Shown here: positions 45,273 to 55,178 of the stretch, one piece after another
How positions within the stretch are numbered: the stretch's first letter is position 1
Layout of the letters: each line of letters opens with the position of its first letter
NCBI RefSeq assembly: GCF_002127325.2
Contig: NC_035444.2
Coordinates: forward strand, 78,737,392 to 78,801,391
Direction: 5' to 3'
Source of the DNA: Helianthus annuus
Taxonomy: Eukaryota; Streptophyta; Magnoliopsida; Asterales; Asteraceae
Length of the DNA stretch: 64,000 nt
Made by a program: the position numbers and the translations under genes
Notes under the pieces: model-generated
Told to the model about the DNA's origin: nothing
The model's input: only the letters and a program-made list of their open reading frames with translations
Databases searched by the model: none

Positions 45273-45659
45273 AGCTGATAATGCTAGTAATTTTTCTTTA
45301 ATTATGTGTTTTGAAAACATCATGTTTGTGGGTTTAAAAACTATCATCATCTATATAACGCAATGTTTATTATATCCACTTGCATTTCTTGTTTAATTTT
45401 GTGTATGATCTGTGTGATATTAAAACGCAATAATCAACAAATAGCATTAAAAGTATATTGTATTGTTCTATGTATAAAACGGAATAACCAAAAAAAGCTG
45501 ATAAGTGATTTGGAAATACCATATAAAGTATATGGTAAAGATCAAATATATTGTTGTTATCATAAAACGCAATTAACCAAAACATCATAAAACGCAATGA
45601 CAAATTTTTTTTTACTTATTGATATCTGATTTCGAAAGAATTTGTATACATAATTACAT
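45273..45659. other. MULE spacer with AAAACGCAAT motifs
   Basis: This is the convergent spacer between the small gene (+) and the transposase gene (-). Motif copies lie at about 45356, 45423, 45475 (CGGAAT variant), 45561 and 45587. Short ORFs here are not convincing. Confidence 0.8.
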
Positions 45660-48600
45660 TCAATTGCTAGAACCTATAGCATTAGAAGAAACCTTATCTT
45701 TACATGTTCGACTGTTATGTCCTTTTCCACCACAAACACGGCACGATTTCTGGATCTTTGATGATTTCTGAATTGCAATCTCACGATTAGACTTGATCCT
45801 TTTTTGTACACCGCATCCTTTGGTCCTTGTTTTGATGGGGACACGAATCATAGAATCAGGTTTCTCTATGTTCCCTCCAATATCAGCAAATCTTTCTTTG
45901 CGAGTAGGAGGCGGCGCAGCAACCATAACCTCATCCGCTTTATCAATATAACTTTTAATATGATCCCTGTAACGACACAATTCATCTAAATCGCCAACCA
46001 GCCTATTAACCACGTACTCATTTGCAACAACAATCTCTCTATAAACTTTATCAATCTCACTATTCCTACCAATTTCATCAAATCGAATATTGGAATGATT
46101 TGATCCCATTGAAACGACATCTCTCGTCCATCTTCTATGAACATATCTTCTAGGAAACTCACTAATATCCTCATACCGTAATACGTAAAATATATGGCGG
46201 CACAATATACCAAATTGTTCAAACCGTTTGCAAGAACAATTTATACTTAAACCATCTTCTTCTTTGTTGTATTGCACCTGTAAAATAAGATTAAAAAGAT
46301 ATATAAAATTAGTGAAATGTAATATAAAACGCAATGAATAATAAATATAATACAGATATAACCATATGATCATATAATGTTAAAACGCAATTAAAGATGA
46401 AATATAAAACGCAATAGATATTTAAACAATATAAATTTAAAAAATTACCTTGAAAAAAGATGTGCATGGCTGTCTGAAATCCTTTATTTCAAAATATTGA
46501 ACATCACCCACAGTATCAACAGACTTTGACATACACTTTGTAATAGCAGCATCAATTTCAATTTGAATATCCTTAAAAATTGTTTGGGTGTATATTTCTG
46601 ATGCTTGTTTCTCCAATACAAAGTCACTCCACGGTTTACACTCAATATACCTTGTATCATGATCATTCCTCCTATGCTCATGCCTTTGAATATCCATTGC
46701 AGTCTCAAAATGAGTGAAAAATTCAACAAGTGTACATCTTGGATGGCAAATCTGACCAAAGAAGTAATTCTCGCTTTCACATCTTGAGGTAGTACGCATA
46801 AGCCCAGCCAAATCCTCTCCATGGTAATAAGCAGGAATCCAATCAAATCGAAGATCGTACATGTCTTTTAACCACTCATGATTTTCCAATCCAAAAGTAG
46901 ACATTATTGAATGCCACTCAGTTTCAAAATCTTCTGGAATAATAGTATCATTCCAAACAACACGAGTCATTCTTGTATTAAAATCAGTGTTTGCTGACAA
47001 AACAGGACCAACCTGAAACAAAAGTTATAAAATCATTAAACATAAAACGCAATAACTTAAGAAGCATTGATTGTAAAACGCAATTGTTGTTTTGTAATTC
47101 TATTGTTAAAAATGTTGGATTTTATTGTATAATACATAAAACGCAGTAATAAAACAATTATAAAATTGCAGTTTGTTATAACATAAAACGCAGTTAATAC
47201 CTTTGTCTTCAATTTCTCCCATATATGCCACATACATAACCTATGCCTACTTCTTGGAAGTACATCCTTAATAGCTCTCTTCATTGCAATATCTTGATCA
47301 GTAACAACAACTTTAGGCTCACTTCCAAAAGCATTAACAAAGCATCTTAAAAGCCATCTATACGAATCTGCAGTCTCCGAACCAAGTAATGCACCACCAA
47401 ATGTGACATTCCTAAAATGATTATCAATACCAGTAAATGGTACAAAAACCAAATCATACCTGAACAAAAAAAATTAAAAAAACATTAGAAAATTTAGAAG
47501 AGGATATATAACGCAATAGAATTTATATAACGCAATAAATAAAAAAAACTTACTTGTTTGATTTATAAGTAGCATCAAAACCAAATATGTCACCAAACAC
47601 TGTATAATTTTTTTTTTTGATTCCTCATCAGCCCAGAAAAGCCCTCTCAATCTTCTATCTTCACCAATAACATAATCACATGTGAAACCAGGACAACATT
47701 CTTTCTTCCTAATAAGGCGCCTAACTACCATTTCTGCATCATACTCTCCGATGTAAAGATTCAAATCCCTTCTATAATTCTTACAATCAACTTTACTATC
47801 TCCAACTTCACCAAAACCACCATATATTGTTTTCATAATATTGAATGCTTTAACAGGTCCAATATTGATTGCAGACAATCCAGATATAAAACTTTCTTTC
47901 ACATAATCAATACTTCTGGCAGCCGGCAAGAAATGAATATCTTTATCTTCAACAAAGATATGATTATGTTCTTCTTCAAAGAAGTAGATTTTAAACATAT
48001 CATTGTCCTCTAATATTAGTTTCACATGAGCATTGCATCCAACTCTTTTTGAACCTCTATTACGTCTAACAATCTTTTTACTATTCTCAACTGAACCAGA
48101 ATCTATTGCTTTGGAAACATGAAATCCTTCTTTTGAACAGACAATATATCTTATTTTTACTAAACCACCAACATTTTTCCAAGAGGTATTTTTTCTTGCA
48201 GAAAAACCTGCAGCAAGTGCATATCTCTGATAAAATGCAAATGCCTCATCAAATGACTTAAAAAGCATTCCAACAGCAGGTGTAAGAGATCCACTGACTT
48301 TAGGTTTGAAAAACTTTCTTCCACTGTTTATGCATACACGTTCCTCCCACTTGGAAATATTATCTGAAACAATTAAAAAGAATATAAAACGGAAAACCTC
48401 TTACAGAATAATGTTTTTACTGATAAGCCTAAAAATATGTTCAGTAAAACGCATCATGTGATCTGAAACACTTTACAAAAAATCATAAAACGCATTACAA
48501 CCTAAATAATAATGTGTTTACTGTTAAATCTCAAAGTATATATATATATATAATAATTTAGAAATACAGACCTTTAAGGTTTGTATAAGAAGTATTATGA

Positions 48601-48971
48601 GTAAATGCATAAAACGCAATACATTCAGTAAAACGCATCCAATGATGAACAAACAAAAATTGTACAACAATAACAGTTATAGCTAATATTTAGTTTTATA
48701 TTACATAAATCTTAAACTACAAGTTTGTATGCATTTAATTTAATTAATATCATAAAACGCAACTATTAACTAAAACGCAATAAAATGATGAAGAAACAAA
48801 ACAAACAAATTAAGTTAGATTATACAACAATAACAATTAAACTTATGAAATATCAAATATTAATTACAGAAACACGAATTATAAAACGTAAAAAAATGAA
48901 ATTTGGACAAAAATTACAAAAAATAACACAAAATTGAAGCTAAACATACCAGCAAAGTCGGACGAAGACAT
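45660..48971 (-). CDS. MULE transposase, FAR1/SWIM type (one frameshift)
   Basis: Five exons join in phase: 48950-48971, 47554-48363, 47201-47459, 46449-47012 and 45660-46277, about 757 codons. The first exon opens MSSSDFA. Exon 2 holds a FAR1-type zinc-binding DNA-binding domain (FYQRYALAAGFSARK; CNAHVKL; EEEHNH). The DDE core has Asp in FGFDATYK (47574-47576), Asp in VVVTDQD (about 47295) and Glu in TTSRCESENYF (about 46770). A SWIM zinc finger (CSCKRFEQFG...CRHIF) and a CCHC knuckle (CRVCGGKGHNSRTC) end the protein. It cuts and joins DNA at the element's TIRs in the nucleus. An 11-A run at 47613-47623 leaves exon 2 one base short; the phase fits with 12. This is either an inactivating deletion or a sequence error. 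Introns carry AAAACGCAAT. Confidence 0.88.
48364..48949 (-). other. First intron of the transposase gene, motif-rich
   Basis: A GT-AG intron (GTATGT...TTTCAG on the minus strand). AAAACGCA(A/T) copies lie at about 48445, 48485, 48610, 48630, 48750 and 48771, all reading forward on the plus strand although the gene is on the minus strand. Confidence 0.75.
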
Positions 48972-49246
48972 TGAAGTTATCGAATTGACAAACGAAAGAA
49001 GATTAATGTTTGAAAAGAGTTGAATTTGCGATCGAAGGCGATTTAGGGATATGGAATCTTCAATTCTGTTATGAGAGCGATGAACTAAGAAAAGAAGTAA
49101 CAAAATCTATAAATTAGAACGAAGATTTGATAATGTAAAATGACGAAAAAGCCCACGCGTCCAAAAATTTAAAAATTTATGATGAACGGCTGAGATTGCT
49201 TCCTATCCTTCCTAGCGAAAATTAACTTCCTATTTGATCTTTACCC
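48972..49246. other. MULE right end: transposase upstream region and TIR
   Basis: It contains the likely transposase promoter region (minus) and the TIR, about 49182-49246, ending CTTTACCC. Confidence 0.75.
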
Positions 49247-49269
49247 TATATATAAATACAAAATAATAC

Positions 49270-50039
49270 CAATTAAATCTTGATTACCTAATTACTTATT
49301 TCCGGACTAGCCTAGCTTACCACCAATGTAGACACTCTTATGAACACGGCAATTTTAGAATTTAATACTTTGACGATTAATACTTTATTCTATTGAAAGT
49401 GGTGTGCAAGTGTGCCTTCCTGATTGGTAGTCTTGATTATATAACCGATTACGCTAACAACAATGACACAAACCAAACAAAAGGATTCAAGGAACCCACC
49501 ACTAAGATGTTGAACGTTCTTGAAAAGTGTCGAATATCTCCACCACCTGCCGCCATCGGGGACAGATCTCTACCACTTACTTTCTTTGATTCAGCATGGC
49601 TACTCTTCTTCCCGATCCACCAAATTTTCTTTTACGAGTTCCCTCATCCTACCTCAATTAAATCTTGATTACCTAATTACTTATTTCCGGACTAGCCTAG
49701 CTTACCACCAATGTAGACACTCTTATGAACACGGCAATTTTAGAATTTAATACTTTGACGATTAATACTTTATTCTATTGAAAGTGGTGTGCAAGTGTGC
49801 CTTCCTGATTGGTAGTCTTGATTATATAACCGATTACGCTAACAACAATGACACAAACCAAACAAAAGGATTCAAGGAACCCACCACTAAGATGTTGAAC
49901 GTTCTTGAAAAGTGTCGAATATCTCCACCACCTGCCGCCATCGGGGACAGATCTCTACCACTTACTTTCTTTGATTCAGCATGGCTACTCTTCTTCCCGA
50001 TCCACCAAATTTTCTTTTACGAGTTCCCTCATCCTACCT
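49270..50039 (+). repeat. 385-bp perfect-period tandem duplication at the BAHD 5' end
   Basis: Unit 1 is 49270-49654 and unit 2 is 49655-50039. Each contains the upstream flank, the ATG and the first 49 or so codons. No base differences are evident by eye, so the event is recent. Only about 1 bp of homology is shared at the junction. As 385 is not a multiple of 3, translation from the first ATG (49507) stops at 49668. Confidence 0.92.
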
Positions 50040-53000
50040 CATATTTCCTCGAAACAATAGTTCCTAAACTTAAACACTCATTATCCATAACTCTTCAGCA
50101 CTTTTTCCCGTTCGCAGGGAACCTGATTGTGTTTCCTAATCCAAATCGTTCGCCGAATGGCAAAAGACCCGAAATCCGTCATGTCGAAGGTGATGCGGTC
50201 GCACTTACGTTCGCAGAATGTGATCTTGATTTTGATGATCTCATAGGAAATCATCCTCGTGAATGTCACAAGTTCTATCCACTTGTACCTTTGTTGGGAC
50301 AACCATCAAAAGTGTCCAATCATGTCACCATCCCTCTATTCTCAGTGCAAGTAACACTTTTCCCGAATAAGGGGATCTCTATTGGGCTCACGAACCACCA
50401 TTGCCTTTGTGACGCGACCACACGCTTTAACTTCTTGAACGCGTGGACATCGATCGCTAAACATGGTACGGATGAGTTATTCATAGCGAGTGGATCTTTG
50501 CCGTTCTATGAGAGAGTGATCAAGTATCCAGAATCTTTAGATGAAATTTGTTGCAATCAACCAGGGATTGAAACCATTGATGAGGAATACAAACTACCTC
50601 AGCTTGTAGGTGACACCGATAAAGCTCGTGCCACGCTTGTTTTAACCCAAGCCCACATCAACCGGTTAAAGAAATGGATATCGGTCCAGCTGCCAACACT
50701 CGAATATGTATCTTCATTTTCCGTGGCATGTGCTTACGTATGGAGTTGCATAGCGAAATCGCGTGCTAGAATTGGTGGGCAAGCAGGCGATGACGATCTA
50801 GAAAGGTTTTTGTGTGTTGTGGATTGGAGATCTAGAATCCATCCACCACTCCCTCAAACTTATTTTGGTAATTGTGTTGGTCCATGTCTTTGTACACCAA
50901 CAAAAAGCACACTATTAGCAAGTAACACCGGATTCCGTACAGCTGCTGAAGTATTTGGAAAAGCGCTAAGCGAGACGATAAAAAATAAAGATGCACTGAT
51001 GAAAGATGCCGAAACCTGGCTTGAGAAAGCCTACGAACCTGTGCCGACGATTGGGGTGTCTGGAACCCCAAAGTACAAGGTCTACGATGTTGATTTTGGA
51101 TGGGGGAAGGCGAAAAAGCATGAGACTCCGTCTATTGATTACAACGGGTCTATATCCTGTAGGTCCCTTTCCGGAGGATGACGAACCTAAACCTTGTTAT
51201 ACAAACCCACTAGCGAGTGCGGAATCCAAGCTAGCAAGCAAACCGGGTTGAGACAAGCATAAACACAAACACACAAGGATTCACCGATTAACACCACTGT
51301 ATTAATACGAATGAAGGTTCCGGTTACAAGCACAATGTTTACAAATCTAACTTGCAAACTCTCTAGTGTGTGTGTGTGTGTTTTGATAGAATGCTCTCAA
51401 GCTCTCTCTATGTGTGCATCTATCTCACAAGCCTCTCAAGTCCCTTGTCTTGTCTATTAACACAACACACTACATGGGTATTTATACCCACACACAGCAG
51501 GTCTGGTCAAAGGATTAGACAGACTGTCCGAAGGACTATCTGTCGACCACAATTTCCATCGAAGGATCCATATATACTTCGAAGGATAGCATATCCTTCG
51601 AAGTCCATCAGTATCCTTCGTGGTTTATCTTTCGAGCCAATCGAAGGATAGACATAATCCTTCGATTGCTCATCCTTCGACTCAGACACTTCACATAATA
51701 TATTTCTAACTGTTGCGCCAGGTCAAACCAGGAGGACGGTTGACTTGGTCAACTTACAGGACTGACTAGGACATCGTTTACATATAGACCGAATACAGAC
51801 AAAGTACAGACATAAGTGCATCAACAAACTCCCCCTTGGCTGTAGCTTTGTCTTTATTCTCTATAGGTGTAGACTCGTCTCGAACTTCGATGGTCTTTGG
51901 TCTTCGAGTTCTCGTTCCGTGAGTCGTGTCCACAAATATGTATCAACAAACTCCCCCTTGGACACTACTCACAAGATTAGCCTTTGATGTCTTCAATGTC
52001 GGAGGATCTTGAAAGTCTTCACATCTTGAGAGCAGAGAGTGTATCAACAAACTACCCGTATCATGTAGGAAGTGTGTTGACAAACTCCCCCTTAACATAA
52101 GCTCCCCCTTGAGTTATGCTCGTGAAATACTTTATCTTTATGAAGTGAGATCCTTGTGGTGTTGACGATGGCCAGCGGCAACTCGATTATCTTCATCATT
52201 TGAGTGCCTTCATGTCGTGTCTTCATTCCAAAGCTTTGTCATCGACCATGTTCTCCTAGCCTTTAGAATCTGCACATGCAAGAAATCTAAACGCATAATG
52301 AGAACAACTGCTTGGAATATAGTTAATCATAAACAAGTGACACACGGATGACCAAGTCACAAACAAACACCGTCCGACAGTTTGAAAGTTTAACAAATTT
52401 ATCATTTTCAATTTCAAACTTTCAAAACATGCAAATTTCGACCGTTTATGAAGATTTAGTCATTTCGGTTTCCGTTCAGGTTTCAGGCAACGAAGACTCG
52501 AGTTCCAACATCGTACGATCGAAAATAAAATAGAAATAAAATCTTTTTGGCTTTTATAAAGTTTAAATTGAAACACACCTAAAATCTTTTTGGTATTTTG
52601 ACTTTTCTAAATGTAAATACTGAAAGCAGTAAATAAATATATACATACATTCTTTTTGCGAGTTTCGAGGGTAAGAGAATCATATCAGTGTACGGTCATG
52701 CCAAAACACTCTTGTTGTTCAGTTAGTTAACATTAAGATAAGCATCCTATAACAATTATCGGTATTGTTGTCCACTTAAGCTCAACTTATCAGATGTAAT
52801 CATGTTTAGGAGATACATTAAGGTATGATTTAAAACTTACCGACCGGTGTTCATCCACATCACGACACATTCCCGTATCAAGGTATGCACGAGGGTTCAT
52901 CTTACCGGTGAGTATACCGATTATCATCTGTTTGACCGTATATTGATGTGAGATTCTCACTTATTTTGATTTGAAAACAAGCCCTTTGTGATAGAATCAC

Positions 53001-53470
53001 TTATTGATGAGGAACTTGATTTTCGATGCATGAGGGCACAGGAGCAAGTCCGTGAACAGGTCAGTACTTCCGTACAGCAGAGAGACGAACTTGACTCCCG
53101 GATAAATGTGATATTTTATCACTTATTTGATATGGACATGTGATTGTTTATCACTTATTGAGGTCGAATGCAGTATGTAATATGCACACGTATGTATAGT
53201 ATCATGGAAGATCTTGACTTGCGTCCCCGTTATTTTTCGGTAAAAGATACAACCATGATACCCAGATGATAAGCAGCATAAAGACCGAAGATATATTTTG
53301 TCTTAAAAGACAAAATATATTTATTCTCACTTATCAACATATCCGTTAACGCGTGCAAAGATTCACCGGCTGATATTGAAATCGGTATCTCCCTTCCTGC
53401 TAAACAATTGGATGCGTTTATTTCCATATCTAGAGATGAATTAGAGAGCAACTTTTATGAGCAAGCTTGA
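49892..53470 (+). pseudogene. BAHD acyltransferase, copy B, split by an LTR element
   Basis: Coding parts are 49892-51157 and 53345-53470. They join exactly in phase across the TATCC target site as 463 codons, a normal BAHD length, apparently without an intron. Landmarks: MLNVLEKCRISPPP start; HXXXD catalytic motif in HHCLCDA (His at 50399); YFGNC at about 50862, the motif of anthocyanin/flavonoid glycoside acyltransferases; DFGWG structural motif at about 51092; and C-terminus ADIEIGISLPAKQLDAF. Such enzymes move malonyl or hydroxycinnamoyl groups from CoA to sugars of flavonoids in the cytosol; the exact donor and acceptor cannot be read here. The insertion removes the last 41 residues after NGSIS and adds a few LTR-encoded residues before a stop, so function is doubtful. 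A decoy ATG from the 385-bp duplication lies upstream. Confidence 0.92.
51158..53339 (-). mobile_element. Internally deleted LTR element inserted in the BAHD gene
   Basis: The left end is a 669-bp LTR (51158-51826, TGTAGGTCCC to GCATCAACA) related to the young copia LTR. Then come a purine tract complement (AACTCCCCCTTGG) and about 1.45 kb matching the noncoding 3' region at 32403-33860. Similarity stops at about 53287. About 50 bp more ends in ATCAACA at 53339. TATCC directly flanks both sides (51153-51157 and 53340-53344). Gag, pol and nearly all of the 5' LTR are absent, so it was either inserted as a deleted copy or deleted afterwards. Confidence 0.88.
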
Positions 53471-53831
53471 GTCGTTTGTTAAAAGCATTTGTATGGTATT
53501 AAATTAGTTTCCTAGCTCGCTATATTTTCAGTTTTGCTTTACAACAATTTACATTCAGTAAATTCATAAGATTTGAATTAAACTATTGTGCCAGGTTGTG
53601 TATGTAGATTCAGGCCCCTTTGCAAACACACACTACACAACTCAAGCTCAACGTATGTATGTATGTATTATATACGTGAATTGAGAAGAAATATGAAAAC
53701 TGCTCCATCTTCATTCAATAAACATAAATGGCTATAAATAGCCTTACACAAACTTCTACGTGGGAACATGGAAGCCACAAAAAATTCAACTCCCTAAGAA
53801 ATGTTGCACCCACTCTTTTACCCATGTGCAC
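53471..53831. other. BAHD 3' flank
   Basis: This is AT-rich host sequence downstream of the BAHD stop, with a short (ATGT)n run near 53652. No other gene is seen. Confidence 0.5.
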
Positions 53832-54035
53832 TAGAGATGAGCAAATCGATTCGGTACTGAACCGATACCGGTACCAAATTTACCGAATTGGGTATTTTTT
53901 CGGTACCGACTTTTAGCATTTTCGGTACCGAACCGTACGGAACCGGATATATTCAGTACCGGTATCGATACCCACTTTTAAGGATTTTCGGTACCGGTAC
54001 CGGTTTGATACCGGATGATACCGAGCTCATCCCTA
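53832..54035. mobile_element. hAT-like MITE rich in CGGTACCG
   Basis: The termini TAGAGATGAGC and the complement of GCTCATCCCTA form TIRs. A perfect 8-bp TSD ATGTGCAC flanks it (53824-53831 and 54036-54043), as expected of hAT elements. The 204-bp interior repeats CGGTACCG / GATACCG. Confidence 0.88.
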
Positions 54036-54043
54036 ATGTGCAC

Positions 54044-55178
54044 CTTCTACAACGTACACATCCAAAGAATATTCGATTAAAGTATACCAAGTCTACCTAG
54101 TAACTTAATCAAATAAAATACTAATAAAACAAATAATAAAACTAAACTAAAAGTCAAGATTAGTTCCAACAGTGTATACTAAATAGGTGAAGTGTAATTC
54201 CATATAAAACCACCAATCAGTTTAAAACTTAGTTACAGTTTAACCCATTTCCATACCGTTTTATATGTGTTAAACTAGCGTGAATAAGTTCAACTTACCA
54301 GCCGTTAACAAGCTAACATGTTAAACCTAACATAATTAACACCATCAGTTTTAAGGCTTAATTATAAAACTAAAAAGTTATCAAAATGAATAAATTATAT
54401 TTCTTAAATTTTATACGTAAATTAAGCTCAGTTTCTACTATGTTTGTCGCCTTCCAATCAAACGAAAGAAATAATATAATAGTTAGAGATGATTGCTTAG
54501 TGGTCTACCGTAAAAATATTTTATTGAAAATGACATATTAATTTAACTTTGTAAATAATTTAATAATATAATCTTTCGTTAGCATTATTTGTATTTTAGT
54601 TACGATTAAATTACAATACTACTATGAATGGGTGACTCCTTTATACTTGCAAACAAAATATTCTAGTATTTATATTATTATAAGTGCTAATAAATATATT
54701 TTGTCTTTTAAGACTTTTAAGATATGATGTTTATAAAGTTACGAGTATGTCGTTGTAACGTGTTTAATTTTATCTCTGCCTTGATATAAACTATACTCAA
54801 AACCGACTTGTGAATATACATGTAAAAGTCATCAAAACACAAATGTAGTATTTTATTATATAACTATTTCCTCTCGTAACTCTTAAATAATATGTTTTAT
54901 AAGATTCAAAGTTTCTCTTTGCGATATACTTATAGACAAAAGATCAAATACAAATAGTATTATCGTACAAGAAAAAAAAGGCGGTGACAAAATCGTAAAT
55001 ACCATGTATCTGAATTTTTCTCATGCCAATCGTACTAACCTAAAAATCAACATCCCTGATTCTATTTCATATTCTCCCATGATTTAATCAGACTGAGTAG
55101 CCACATTATATTACTAGGTTTAGTTGGTGATTCTGTATTATCTCAAATCGAACGATTGCATTGTCGTTTTCATCATCA
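54044..55178. other. AT-rich DNA without recognisable genes
   Basis: No ORF or terminus is clearly visible. The last 150 bp may be the leader of the decayed MULE gene starting at 55179. Confidence 0.4.

Larger units (their letters stand above)
27584..49246. mobile_element. MULE carrying Ulp1-like protease, small ORF and FAR1/SWIM transposase
   Basis: The ends are inverted repeats of about 65 bp: left GGGTGGAGATAAAATAGG, right end complement GGGTAAAGATCAAATAGG, both continuing into CGCTAGGAAGGATAGGAAGC. A perfect 10-bp TSD TATATATAAA flanks it (27574-27583 and 49247-49256). The empty site is visible in the duplicated locus at about 2505. The element is 21.7 kb including an 11.1-kb copia insertion, so the original was about 10.5 kb. 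It holds three genes and about 40 copies of an AAAACGCAAT motif in noncoding DNA. Ulp1-bearing MULEs are known in plants (Kaonashi and VANDAL groups); this one has clear TIRs. Confidence 0.95.
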
